Notes: generated from the letters alone by a model not told the origin. Numbered from the stretch's first letter, positions 31,280 to 40,025 are shown. The stretch is 46,957 nucleotides of DNA from Bryobacteraceae bacterium (GCA_025928545.1 JAICJH010000051.1:1-46957); one strand, 5' to 3'. Program-made: numbers and translations.

Positions 31280-31681
31280 ATGTTTAACACTCCGAATCGG
31301 AAATCGCCCACGCCGCTCGAGCAGTTCATCCTGGATTTCGTCTGGTCCCATCCGAATTGCACCGCTGAATCCTGTCGCGAAGGTCTGGCGGGCCAGCGCG
31401 CCCTCAAGGATTCCACCATCCGGACAATCCTGCGCAATCTCGAGGAAAAGGGCTATGTCACCCACGATGTGGAAGGCCGCACCTTCGTCTATCGGGCAGC
31501 GGATTCCAGACGCAACGTAGCCGTTCAGGCCGCGCGGCAATTGATCGACCGGTTCTGTGGCGGCTCGGTCGAAGAATTACTCGTCGGTCTGGTAGACAAC
31601 CAGGTGTTGCAGCCAAAGCAACTCCAAAGGCTCGCGGACAAAATCGCAGCACGCAAAGTATCCCGGGAGAAAAAGTTATGA
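31280..31681 (+). CDS. BlaI/MecI/CopY-family repressor
   Basis: The 133-residue protein has a winged helix (PTPLEQFILDFVWSHPNCTAESCREGL, STIRTILRNLEEKGYVTHDVEGRTFVYRAA; key parts only) and a C-terminal dimer helix region (AARQLIDRFCGGSVEELLVGLVDN), the BlaI plan. In known systems such repressors are cut or released when a partner M56 membrane peptidase senses a signal. The partner follows at once, with a four-base overlap (ATGA). A longer frame from 31184 would cover the promoter and is rejected. It probably represses its own operon. Confidence 0.92.
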   Translation: MFNTPNRKSPTPLEQFILDFVWSHPNCTAESCREGLAGQRALKDSTIRTILRNLEEKGYVTHDVEGRTFVYRAADSRRNVAVQAARQLIDRFCGGSVEELLVGLVDNQVLQPKQLQRLADKIAARKVSREKKL

Positions 31682-33615
31682 GCGCAACGGCTTTTCTGCT
31701 GGAGTGGGCAATTCGGTCGGCCATCCTGATAACCGCTGCGACAGCGCTGCTGAAACTGCTCCCCGTGAAAAATCCATCCATCAGGCTGACCGCTTACACC
31801 GTAATGCTCTGCGGTTCGCTGGTTCTGCCGCTGCTCAAAACTACTCTGCCCGGCGTGCCGCTCCGTGCAGTTCGCGAGGCCATTGACGTTGCGGAATTCG
31901 CCGCGCCAGTCATGTTTTCCGAAACCACAGCAACACCCGCCCCGCCAACCGTCACCTTCACCCAAACGACACCACAAAGCACGCCGATCAATTGGACTCG
32001 AGCAGCCTTCAATTTCTATCTTGTCGTCGCCGTTATCCTCCTTGTGCGCCTGTTGACCGGCCTTATCCTGAGCCGCCGCCTGCGTCATTCCGCCGCTCCG
32101 ACTGAGCGTGCAGGAATTCGCCAATCGGGTCTGATCTCCGTGCCCGTGACAGTCGGCGCGATCCGCCCGACGGTCATATTGCCAGAAGACTGGCGCGCCT
32201 GGGACAAATTCAAACTGGAAGCCGTCCTTGCCCACGAGAACGCCCATATCGCGCGCCACGATCCGGCGCTCCAGTTACTTTCAGCCTTCCATCGCGCCAT
32301 CTTATGGTGCAACCCGTTGAGCTGGTATCTGCATTCCCGGATCGTCCGGGTTGCAGAAGAGGCGAGTGACGATGAAGGCGTGAAAGTTGCCGGCGACCCC
32401 GCAGCCTACGCCGAAATTCTGCTGGAATTCATAAGCCGCGCCGCGCCACCAACTGCGATGACCGGAGTGTCAATGGCACGTTACGGCAACCCTGAACATC
32501 GCATTGACCGCATCTTAAGCGTTTCCTCCGTCACCCGGGGCGTAACTCGCTGGACCCTTGCGGCTATCCTGACCCTCGGAACGCCAATCACTTACCTGGC
32601 AGCTTCGGCCCGTCCGGAGAAACTCCCCGCTATTCCGGCGATCGTATGGCCACAGATCATCCATCTGCCCGCTACGACGATTCCGGTACAACTCGCGCAA
32701 AATACCACGCCGCCACCGCCGCCGCCTCCCCCACCCAGCGCACCGCCAGCGCCACCCGCGCCTCCACCTCCACCGAGACCGCAGTTCGAAGTGGCATCTA
32801 TACGTCCCTGCGATCCGAACGCGGCGCAGGCGGGTGGACGCGGTGGGGGAAAAGCCGGAGGATCAACGACAAGATACCGGCGAAACTGCGTCACCGTAAT
32901 GACTCTGATTGAAAACGCCTATATCCGGTTCGCGGGCGGAGAGAACCGGTCGCCGCTGTTAACCAGAATGACGAAGATTGAAGGAGGACCGGGTTGGCTC
33001 ACTTCGGATCAATATACGATCGATGCCGAGGCGGAGGGCAGCGTGATCCCGATGATGATGGATGGTCCGATGATGCAGGCACTCCTCGAAGAACGCTTTC
33101 AGTTGAGACTCCACCACGATACGCGCGAAGATCCGGCCTACAACCTGACCATTGCCAAAGGTGGCCTCAAAATGCAGCCCGCGAAAGAAGGGCCATGTAC
33201 TCCGGCCGACCTCATCGACGCGCCGTTCCCGTTTAACCAGACTCCACCCGCCGGCATGGAAAACACGCCGTGTCTGTTCATGTTTATGACCCGAAAAGGG
33301 CCGAACGCCATCCGAATGGCGCGGAATGGGCGCATGGACGAATTCGTTGCCAGTCTCACGGGAACCCTGGACCGTCCGGTAATCGACAAGACCGGAATCA
33401 ATTACAAAGTCGACTATAAGATGGTCTTCGCACCGGACGATTCCACCCCGAATGTCGGTCCGCCTCCATCGGCGGACACAGCCGTCGCCCCGGATCCCGC
33501 CGGGCCTTCCATCTTCACCGCGCTCGAACACCAGCTCGGCCTCAAGCTCGAAAGCACGCGTGGCGCCCGCGAATATCTTGTGATCGACAGCGTGTCCCGC
33601 CCGTCTGAGAACTGA
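31678..33615 (+). CDS. BlaR1/MecR1-like M56 membrane peptidase with poly-proline linker and DUF3738 (TIGR03435) sensor domain
   Basis: The 645-residue protein starts with membrane helices (about residues 6-28, 39-53 and 111-132) and the M56 zinc peptidase domain. Its motif is HENAH (186-190, HExxH) in LAHENAHIARHDP; the second conserved motif is degenerate, EEASDD where ERACD is usual. A further helix lies near 303-319. A linker of almost pure proline and alanine (about 344-368) leads to a DUF3738 domain from about residue 370 (FEVASIRPCD, GGPGWLTSDQYTIDAEA, LLEERFQLRLHHDTRE, RPVIDKTGINYKVDYKM, LEHQLGLKLESTRG, LVIDSVSRPSEN). This domain takes the place of the penicillin-binding sensor of BlaR1. 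The likely job is to sense an envelope signal and inactivate the BlaI partner; the signal is unknown. Confidence 0.88.
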   Translation: MSATAFLLEWAIRSAILITAATALLKLLPVKNPSIRLTAYTVMLCGSLVLPLLKTTLPGVPLRAVREAIDVAEFAAPVMFSETTATPAPPTVTFTQTTPQSTPINWTRAAFNFYLVVAVILLVRLLTGLILSRRLRHSAAPTERAGIRQSGLISVPVTVGAIRPTVILPEDWRAWDKFKLEAVLAHENAHIARHDPALQLLSAFHRAILWCNPLSWYLHSRIVRVAEEASDDEGVKVAGDPAAYAEILLEFISRAAPPTAMTGVSMARYGNPEHRIDRILSVSSVTRGVTRWTLAAILTLGTPITYLAASARPEKLPAIPAIVWPQIIHLPATTIPVQLAQNTTPPPPPPPPPSAPPAPPAPPPPPRPQFEVASIRPCDPNAAQAGGRGGGKAGGSTTRYRRNCVTVMTLIENAYIRFAGGENRSPLLTRMTKIEGGPGWLTSDQYTIDAEAEGSVIPMMMDGPMMQALLEERFQLRLHHDTREDPAYNLTIAKGGLKMQPAKEGPCTPADLIDAPFPFNQTPPAGMENTPCLFMFMTRKGPNAIRMARNGRMDEFVASLTGTLDRPVIDKTGINYKVDYKMVFAPDDSTPNVGPPPSADTAVAPDPAGPSIFTALEHQLGLKLESTRGAREYLVIDSVSRPSEN

Positions 33616-33650
33616 GTTGCCCGATCCCTCGGGACTAAAATGAAAACGTG

Positions 33651-34112
33651 ATGCGGATCCCGAGTCTGTTGTGCGTTTCTCTCTTCTTTACCAGCCTGGC
33701 CCTTGCGCAGTTTCCCGATTTACCCGGCAAAGACCTGACAATCAAAATGTGCAGCGGCTGCCACGAGCCGGAGCGCGCTTCCTCCCTCCATCAGGATAAA
33801 GACGGCTGGGACGCGACACTGTCTTCCATGGCTGCGCGCGGCATGGCCGTTTCGAGTGATGCCGAGTACGCGGCAGTTCTCGATTACCTGACCAAAGCTT
33901 TTCCCGCTGAAGCCGTGAAGCCGATCAACATCAATACCGCCGCTGCAATCGATATGGAAAGCGCCCTTTCCCTGCTGCGCAGCCAGGCGGCGGCGATAGT
34001 GACCTATCGGGATAAACACGGAAAGTTCAAGACCCTCGACGACCTCAAAAAAGTCCCCGGTCTCGACTTCTCGAAAATCGAAGCGAAAAAAGACCGCATC
34101 GCCTTCCAGTAA
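33651..34112 (+). CDS. Exported protein with a c-type heme motif and a ComEA-like helix-hairpin-helix
   Basis: A signal peptide (IPSLLCVSLFFTSLALA) is followed by KMCSGCHEPERA, a single CxxCH motif expected to hold heme c, in a short cytochrome-like helical domain ending near residue 88 (SSDAEYAAVLDYLTKAFP). The C-terminal part (ININTAAAIDMESALSLLRSQAAAIVTYRDKHGKFKTLDDLKKVPGL; key parts only) is a ComEA-type helix-hairpin-helix. In this family such a module binds DNA or packs against protein. About 153 residues. A GTG three bases earlier could also be the start. The combination is odd for a small periplasmic protein. Confidence 0.8.
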   Translation: MRIPSLLCVSLFFTSLALAQFPDLPGKDLTIKMCSGCHEPERASSLHQDKDGWDATLSSMAARGMAVSSDAEYAAVLDYLTKAFPAEAVKPININTAAAIDMESALSLLRSQAAAIVTYRDKHGKFKTLDDLKKVPGLDFSKIEAKKDRIAFQ

Positions 34113-34126
34113 GCCCTGCGATCAAG

Positions 34127-35416
34127 CTACTGAATCGACGCGACCAGATTTCCGGTCTGCCGCGACAACTCTAACCGTGCCTTCTCCTGATTAAACTGCG
34201 CGTCGTAAAAGGCGATCCATTTCTCGCTCTCATCGATGCGGGCCTGCTCTACCTCCCGCAGCGTAGCCCGCCCGTCGTTTAACTGATCCAGCACCAGGGT
34301 CAAACGTTCACGCGCCAGATCCAGATCTTCCTTCGCCAGATCTCCAGCAAGCTTCGCGCGATCGATTCCCTGATAACTCTGATGAACGTTCATCGCAATC
34401 TTGTCCTTCGTGCTCTGCAACTCCACCCGCAGATGCTGCCGATCGGTGTCCATTTGCGCGACCGCTGCCTTAATCCCGGAACCCATAAACAGCGGCATCT
34501 GAATGGAAGCCCCCAATTCGCCATTGTTGCGCTGAAACTTCGCAAAGTACTGATTGAGTCCGTTATATTCGGCGAACAGCGCGTACTGCGCCACCAGATC
34601 CACCTGCGGCAATTTACGCGCTTCCGTGCTCTTAATCTCCAGCCCTTTGGCCACCAGGGTGGATTCCAGCCGTTTAATCTCTGAACTGGCCGCCAGAGCC
34701 GCCTGCACGGCCGCTGCTTCGTCCGCCGGCGCGCCTGCAATAACGCGCTCGGCCGTCGACGGCGCCACCAGATCGCCGGCCCGATACCCCAGCGCAAGCG
34801 CGAGATTACGCTCGGCCGCATCGCGGTCGATTTCAAGATTGCTCAGCCGCACCCGCGCCCGCGCCAGATTCAAACGGGCCTGCTGCACTTCAATCGGCAA
34901 CTCGCGCCCTTCATCCACCCGCGCCTGAATTGTATCCAGAACTTTCTGGAAGCTCCCGATCTGATTCCGCGCCGTCTCGATCAAACGGTTCGCCCGGTCG
35001 GCGTCCAGATAGAACGAAGCAATCTGAAACGCGATCTCATCGCGCTTTTGCGCCGTGGCGAAGGTAGCGCCCTTCGCCAGTTCACGCTGTTGCTGAATGG
35101 CGTAATGCTGCGGCTGGTTAAACAGATACTCGTTGACCTTGCCCTGAATAATTGCCGGAGCCGAACCCTCAATACTCAGCGGCATACCGTTGTTGTACGC
35201 GAGGCCGCTGCCCACGCCGCCGTGCGGATAAAAAGGATCCTGGGCCACACGAATCCCCTGCGTGGCCTTCAGCTCATCCAGCTTCGCGAGCACCACATCG
35301 GGATTTCGCGCCAGCCCCTGCTCCACGGCCTGCTTCATCGTGACGGTATAGGTTTCCGCGACAGCCGCGATCGGAGCCAAAGACGCCACCACGGCAACCA
35401 GACAAAAAGTTCGCAT
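34127..35416 (-). CDS. TolC-family outer-membrane efflux protein
   Basis: The 429-residue protein has a signal peptide (LVAVVASLAPIAAVA). It shows the two-fold TolC pattern of long helices: TMKQAVEQGLARNPDVVLAKLD, AFQIASFYLDADRANRLIETA, then DEGRELPIEVQQARLNLARARVRLSNLE and the second-half repeat VHQSYQGIDRAKLAGDLAKEDLDLARERL (key parts only). It forms the outer-membrane duct for an efflux system. It starts three bases after the stop of the ABC permease gene, so the two belong together. Confidence 0.9.
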   Translation of the reverse strand: MRTFCLVAVVASLAPIAAVAETYTVTMKQAVEQGLARNPDVVLAKLDELKATQGIRVAQDPFYPHGGVGSGLAYNNGMPLSIEGSAPAIIQGKVNEYLFNQPQHYAIQQQRELAKGATFATAQKRDEIAFQIASFYLDADRANRLIETARNQIGSFQKVLDTIQARVDEGRELPIEVQQARLNLARARVRLSNLEIDRDAAERNLALALGYRAGDLVAPSTAERVIAGAPADEAAAVQAALAASSEIKRLESTLVAKGLEIKSTEARKLPQVDLVAQYALFAEYNGLNQYFAKFQRNNGELGASIQMPLFMGSGIKAAVAQMDTDRQHLRVELQSTKDKIAMNVHQSYQGIDRAKLAGDLAKEDLDLARERLTLVLDQLNDGRATLREVEQARIDESEKWIAFYDAQFNQEKARLELSRQTGNLVASIQ

Positions 35417-35419
35417 GAA

Positions 35420-36628
35420 CTATTCGTAGCGCAGTGCTTCCGTTGGATTCAATCGCGACGCGCGGCTTGCCGGCAAAATGCCAAAAATAAGGCCAACCAG
35501 GCTCGATACCGTAAACGCGATCACAATCGACCACACCGAAATCGGAATGTTCAGATTGTCCACGAAAAACCGCACGCTGAGCGGCATCGCCACGCCCAGC
35601 ACAATGCCAAGCGAGCCGCCCGATAGACTGATCAGCACGGCTTCCAGCAGGAACTGCATCAGAATATCCCTGCGCGGCGCGCCCACGGCCTTGCGAAGCC
35701 CGATCTCGCGCGTTCGCTCCGTGACCGTCACGAGCATGATGTTCATGATCCCGATGCCGGAAATCACCAGCGCAATCGCCGAAACCAGCACCAGCACCAG
35801 CGAAAGCACCAGCGCAATACTTTTCGCCGCCGCCAGAATCGCCCCCAGATTCTCCACCTTATAGGTGGCTCCCACGCGATGCCGGCTCTGCAGAATCTCC
35901 TGAACTTCCGCTGTCACCGATTCCACGTCAGCCGGATTCCGCACCTGTACATACAGCGGGTCGATCCTGTCCACCGGCACGAAATACTGCTGCACCGTGA
36001 TGGGAATCAGCACCGTCTTGTCGTTCAGTTCCGACTGCCCGAACGTATCCACCTTCTCTTTGAACGTTCCGATGATCGTGAACTGCAGCCCCCGGATCTT
36101 GATCATCTGGCCGACCGCCGCTTGCTGGCTGCCGTAAATGCTGACTGCGAGCTTCTGCGTGAGCAGCGCCACTTTCTGTCGCAGGCTGATGTCGCCCGCA
36201 TCCAGAAAACGCCCGGCCAGCACCGCAATATTGCGCACCGGCTTGTAGTACTCATCGGAACCGATCACCAGAAGCCGCTGCTCCCGCCCGTTCAGGAACA
36301 TGGAATCGTAGTTACTCTCAATACCGGTAGCCGCCGTGATACGCGGCGCCAGTTGCTCCCGTATCGCCTGCACGTCGCTGGTCTTGATGTAATCGCCGCT
36401 CACTTCCGCCGACGACGATTGCGTCCCGATCTCATAAGACGCGAAAACCATGTTCGAACCGACGCCCTCAATCTGATCGAGAATATAATCCTGACTCGTC
36501 AGCGAAATGGTGACCACCAGGATGACGGACGCCGTGCCGATCACCATGCCAAGCGCAGTCAGCATAGACCGCACCGGGTTTTGCCGCAGGGCCCGAACGC
36601 TGGATAGAAGTGCTTCGCCGAATTCCAA
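35420..36628 (-). CDS. MacB-type ABC transporter permease (start uncertain)
   Basis: The frame encodes a MacB/FtsX-type permease. The first membrane helix follows LLSSVRALRQNPVRSMLTALGMVIGTASVILVV, then come a large periplasmic domain (about residues 55-280) and three C-terminal helices with the signature GIGIMNIMLVTVTERTREIGLRKAVGAPRRDILMQFL...LPASRASRLNPTEALRYE (key parts only). No ATG is found where it should be: the frame reads HWNLEFGEALL, so a TTG at 36628 (402 aa) is the best guess, without a ribosome site. A 23-bp repeat array stands 30 bases upstream, and the open frame runs through it by chance. No ATPase or membrane-fusion gene is next to it. Confidence 0.8.
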   Translation of the reverse strand: MEFGEALLSSVRALRQNPVRSMLTALGMVIGTASVILVVTISLTSQDYILDQIEGVGSNMVFASYEIGTQSSSAEVSGDYIKTSDVQAIREQLAPRITAATGIESNYDSMFLNGREQRLLVIGSDEYYKPVRNIAVLAGRFLDAGDISLRQKVALLTQKLAVSIYGSQQAAVGQMIKIRGLQFTIIGTFKEKVDTFGQSELNDKTVLIPITVQQYFVPVDRIDPLYVQVRNPADVESVTAEVQEILQSRHRVGATYKVENLGAILAAAKSIALVLSLVLVLVSAIALVISGIGIMNIMLVTVTERTREIGLRKAVGAPRRDILMQFLLEAVLISLSGGSLGIVLGVAMPLSVRFFVDNLNIPISVWSIVIAFTVSSLVGLIFGILPASRASRLNPTEALRYE

Positions 36629-36657
36629 ATTCCAGTGTAGGCGGAGCCGCCGCTTCC

Positions 36658-36794
36658 GAGCCGCGCACACCGTCGTTCTGAGCCGCGATAGCCGCGGTTT
36701 CCGAGCCGAGAAGACCGCCGTTTCTGAGCCGCGAAGACCACCGTTTCCGGACCTCGACCGACGCCGTTTCGGAGCCGCGACCGCAAGGAAGCGG
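36658..36794. repeat. Tandem 23-bp minisatellite ending in a REP-like unit
   Basis: Six units start at 36658, 36680, 36703, 36726, 36749 and 36772; five are exactly 23 bp and the first is 22. Units begin GAGCCGCGAAGACC and end CCGTTTC. A partial unit starts at 36644. The last unit (36772-36794) switches to GAGCCGCGACCGCAAGGAAG, which closely matches the single element at 40026-40048. The array lies between the divergent permease and zwf genes. Confidence 0.85.
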
Positions 36795-36877
36795 ATTTGG
36801 ATCGACACCCACGCCGCCCTTTTCCCGCCCGAAACACCCGCTCATGAGATAACGATCTATAGAGGGTCCGGTAACCT

Positions 36878-38272
36878 ATGGCCGAATGTCCGTCGGATGC
36901 ACTGGTGTTTTTTGGCGCGACCGGAGATCTTGCGTACAAACAGATTTTTCCGGCCCTGCAGGCCTTAGTTCAAAAACACGGCCTGAATATTCCGATTGTT
37001 GGCGTAGCCAAAGCCGGCTGGAATCTCGACCAGTTGAAAGCCCGCGCCCGCGACAGCATCGCGACCCACGGTGGAGTCGACGAAGCAGCCTTCGCGAAGC
37101 TCTCGTCGCTCCTGCAATACGTGGATGGCGATTATCGCGACGCCGCGACCTACACCGAACTGAGCCGGCACCTTGGCGCTGCCCGATGTCCTTTGCATTA
37201 CCTTGCCATTCCGCCCAGCATGTTTGGCCCCGTAGCCGAGGGCCTGGCAAAAGCAGGCTGCGCAAAGAACGCCAGAGTCGTCGTCGAAAAACCGTTCGGC
37301 CGCGATCTCAAATCCGCGCGCGAACTGCACCGCATTCTCCATGAGTTCTTTCCCGAATCCGCAATCTTCCGCATCGATCATTTCCTCGGCAAAGAACCGG
37401 TCCAGAACATTCTCTACACCCGGTTCGCCAACGTGCTGCTGGAGCCTCTCTGGAATCGGACCTATATTCAGTCGGTGCAGATCACCATGGCGGAAAACTT
37501 CGGCGTGCAGGGCCGCGGAGCCTTCTATGAAGAAGCCGGCGCCATCCGCGATGTGATCCAGAATCACCTGTTCCAGGTGCTCGCATGCCTCGCAATGGAT
37601 CCGCCAACCGGGCAGGATAACGATTCCATCCGCCACGAAAAAGCGCGGATTCTGTGTTCCGTTGAGCCGTTGACCGCGAGCGATATTGTGCGCGGTCAGT
37701 TCAAGGGCTACCGCCAGGAAAAGGGTGTCGCCGCCGATTCGCAGGTGGAAACTTATGCCGCAGTCAAACTTTTCATCGACACATGGCGATGGGCCGGTGT
37801 GCCCTTCTACATCCGTGCAGGCAAGAATCTGCCGGTCACCTGCACCCAGGTGGAGGTGACGTACAGGAGGCCGCCTCTCGATACCTTCCCTGAACCAGTG
37901 CAAAGGCAGACGAATCGGCTGCGCTTGCGCCTGAGTCCGGACGTGGTCATTGGCCTCGGCATCAACGTGAAGCATCCGGGTGAGCGCATGGATGGCGAAA
38001 ACGTCGAGTTGATCGCCTCGCATCAGACCGGCACCGAAATGACGCCCTATGAGCGCCTCCTCGGCGACGCGCTGCGCGGCGATCAATCTCTCTTCGCCAG
38101 TGAAGGTTTGATTGAATCGCAGTGGCGCATTGTCAATGCCGTTCTCGACAACGCCACTCCCGTTTATGAATACGAGCCAAACACCTGGGGCCCGGCCGAA
38201 GCGGATCGCTTAGTGGAGGAGCCTGGAGGCTGGGTCAATCCCACAGCTGCCGCCGTGGGTGACAAGCGATGA
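36878..38272 (+). CDS. zwf: Glucose-6-phosphate dehydrogenase
   Basis: The 464-residue protein has the NADP-binding start LVFFGATGDLAYKQIFPALQAL (usual GASGDL, here GATGDL), EKPFGRDLKSARELH, the active-site block RIDHFLGKEPVQNIL and the second-domain motif FYEEAGAIRDVIQNHLFQVL. It also has RAGKNLPVTCTQVEVTYR (key parts only). It oxidises glucose 6-phosphate to 6-phosphogluconolactone in the cytosol and makes NADPH. AGAGGG lies before the ATG. The kinase-like gene overlaps its end by four bases, so the operon runs zwf, kinase-like gene, gnd. Confidence 0.95.
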   Translation: MAECPSDALVFFGATGDLAYKQIFPALQALVQKHGLNIPIVGVAKAGWNLDQLKARARDSIATHGGVDEAAFAKLSSLLQYVDGDYRDAATYTELSRHLGAARCPLHYLAIPPSMFGPVAEGLAKAGCAKNARVVVEKPFGRDLKSARELHRILHEFFPESAIFRIDHFLGKEPVQNILYTRFANVLLEPLWNRTYIQSVQITMAENFGVQGRGAFYEEAGAIRDVIQNHLFQVLACLAMDPPTGQDNDSIRHEKARILCSVEPLTASDIVRGQFKGYRQEKGVAADSQVETYAAVKLFIDTWRWAGVPFYIRAGKNLPVTCTQVEVTYRRPPLDTFPEPVQRQTNRLRLRLSPDVVIGLGINVKHPGERMDGENVELIASHQTGTEMTPYERLLGDALRGDQSLFASEGLIESQWRIVNAVLDNATPVYEYEPNTWGPAEADRLVEEPGGWVNPTAAAVGDKR

Positions 38273-38946
38273 AAATCCTGACGATCGACGTCGGCGGCAC
38301 CCACGTCAAGATCCTCGCAACCGGTCAGACGGAATCGCGAAGGTTCGATTCCGGGCCCGGCCTGACTCCCCGCAAAATGGTCACGGGAGTGAAAAAGCTA
38401 GCGGCGGATTGGAAATATGATGCCGTGTCGATTGGCTATCCCGGGCCCGTGCTGCGAAACCGCCCGGTAGCGGAACCGCACAATCTGGCGCGCGGCTGGA
38501 TCGGTTTCAACTTCGAAAAGGCGTTCGGCTGCCCGGTGAAACTTGTGAATGATGCCGCCATGCAGGCGCTCGGCAGCTATAAGGGCGGCAAGATGTTGTT
38601 CCTCGGCCTGGGCACGGGTCTCGGCACCGCGCTGGTCGTGGAAGGCATCGTGGAACCGATGGAGCTTAGCCATCTGCCCTACAGAAAGGGCACCTACGAA
38701 GATTACGTCGGAGAAAAAGCCCGCGAGCATTACGGCAAAAAGAAATGGCGTGCCCAGGTGTGCGATGTCGTCACCCGTCTGGTCGCGGCCCTGGAACCCG
38801 ACGACGTAGTCATCGGCGGCGGCAACGTAAAACACCTGAAAAAACTCCCCGCCGGTTGCAGGGAAGGGGACAACGCCAACGCCTTTCTCGGCGGCTTCCG
38901 CCTGTGGGAGACAGCGCCCAAACGCGCCAGAGTCAAAGGAAAATAA
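38269..38946 (+). CDS. ROK-type polyphosphate glucokinase-like protein
   Basis: The 225-residue protein has the sugar-kinase phosphate motif LTIDVGGTHVKI, then SIGYPGPV, VKLVNDAAMQALGSYKGGKMLFLGLGTGLGTALV and DDVVIGGGNVKHLKKLP (key parts only). The length and the motif set resemble PpgK-type glucokinases, which phosphorylate glucose with polyphosphate or ATP. The position between zwf and gnd fits a supply of glucose 6-phosphate. The start overlaps the zwf stop (ATGA). Which phosphate donor is used cannot be read from the sequence. Confidence 0.85.
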   Translation: MKILTIDVGGTHVKILATGQTESRRFDSGPGLTPRKMVTGVKKLAADWKYDAVSIGYPGPVLRNRPVAEPHNLARGWIGFNFEKAFGCPVKLVNDAAMQALGSYKGGKMLFLGLGTGLGTALVVEGIVEPMELSHLPYRKGTYEDYVGEKAREHYGKKKWRAQVCDVVTRLVAALEPDDVVIGGGNVKHLKKLPAGCREGDNANAFLGGFRLWETAPKRARVKGK

Positions 38947-38950
38947 TCGT

Positions 38951-39964
38951 ATGCAACTGGGAATGGTCGGCCTCGGAAGAATGGGCTCCAACATGGCCCG
39001 CAGACTGATGAATGGCGGCCACGAAGCGGTCGTCTTCGATGTGTTTCCAAAAGCTGTCGACGCCCTCGCGAAGGACAAGGCCGTCGGCTGCGTTTCGCTG
39101 GCGGACATGGCAGGCAAGCTCACCGCACCTCGCGCGATCTGGCTGATGGTCCCGGCGGGTGTTGTCGACACCACCATCGACCAACTCATCCCCTCATTAC
39201 AGTCCGGCGACATCCTCATCGATGGCGGCAATTCGTATTACATCGACGACATCCGTCGCGCGAAGCAACTCGCGGATAAGGGTATCCATTATGTGGATAT
39301 CGGCACCAGCGGCGGCGTCTGGGGCCTCGATCGTGGGTACTGCATGATGATCGGCGGTGAGCCCGAAATTGTCCAGCGTCTGGATCCCATTTTCAAAACC
39401 CTCGCGCCGGGCATTGGCGATGCGCCCCGCACACCCGGCCGCGAAAAGATCGCCGGCACTTCCGAAAGCGGCTATCTGCATTGCGGTCCAAACGGAGCCG
39501 GACATTTCGTGAAGATGGTTCACAACGGAATTGAATACGGCATGATGGCCGCTTATGCCGAAGGGCTCGGTGTCCTGCGGGGCGCGAACGCCGGCAAGAG
39601 GGCAGGGGATACCGACGCGGAAACCACTCCGATGCGCGACCCCGAACACTACCAGTACGACATCAATCTGCGCGACGTCACGGAAGTCTGGCGACGCGGC
39701 AGCGTGATCGCATCATGGCTTCTTGACCTCACGGCCGCCGCGCTCGTGGAGGATCCGGACCTGGCGAAGTTCTCCGGCAGAGTCTCCGATTCCGGCGAAG
39801 GCCGCTGGACCATCAAAGCCGCAATCGACGAAGCCGTTCCCGTCCCGGTGTTATCCGCTGCGCTGTTCGAGCGATTCGCATCGCGGGGCGAAGCGGAATT
39901 TCAGGACAAACTTCTGTCCGCTATGCGCTACCAATTCGGCGGCCACCTGGAAAAGAAGACCTGA
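38951..39964 (+). CDS. gnd: 6-phosphogluconate dehydrogenase, decarboxylating (short, GndA/YqeC type)
   Basis: The 337-residue protein belongs to the short class of 6PGDH. It starts with the nucleotide-binding MQLGMVGLGRMGSNMARRLM and has DGGNSYYIDDIRRA, YVDIGTSGGVWGL, the catalytic block CGPNGAGHFVKMVHNGIEYG and DVTEVWRRGSVIASWLLD (key parts only). The N at the end of the first motif (GLGRMGSN) is as in short-type enzymes; whether it uses NAD or NADP is open. It makes ribulose 5-phosphate and CO2. No lactonase gene lies in the operon. Confidence 0.95.
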   Translation: MQLGMVGLGRMGSNMARRLMNGGHEAVVFDVFPKAVDALAKDKAVGCVSLADMAGKLTAPRAIWLMVPAGVVDTTIDQLIPSLQSGDILIDGGNSYYIDDIRRAKQLADKGIHYVDIGTSGGVWGLDRGYCMMIGGEPEIVQRLDPIFKTLAPGIGDAPRTPGREKIAGTSESGYLHCGPNGAGHFVKMVHNGIEYGMMAAYAEGLGVLRGANAGKRAGDTDAETTPMRDPEHYQYDINLRDVTEVWRRGSVIASWLLDLTAAALVEDPDLAKFSGRVSDSGEGRWTIKAAIDEAVPVPVLSAALFERFASRGEAEFQDKLLSAMRYQFGGHLEKKT

Positions 39965-40025
39965 TCCGATCAAGGGAGTGCTGCGACGTTTCCGCAACGC
40001 AACATTCCGCACCTTAATTCTTACT

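Noticed and set aside
36658..36794. Repeat array considered as a CRISPR array
   Set aside because: Units follow each other directly without unique spacers, and no cas gene is near.
36629..36808. N-terminal extension of the ABC permease through the repeat array
   Set aside because: The extra 60 residues are an Arg/Ser-rich translation of the 23-bp repeat, unlike any permease N-terminus.
36965..38086. Long open frame antisense to zwf (373 codons)
   Set aside because: It lies fully inside a certain glucose-6-phosphate dehydrogenase gene; codon bias of GC-rich DNA opens the opposite strand. The product resembles no protein.
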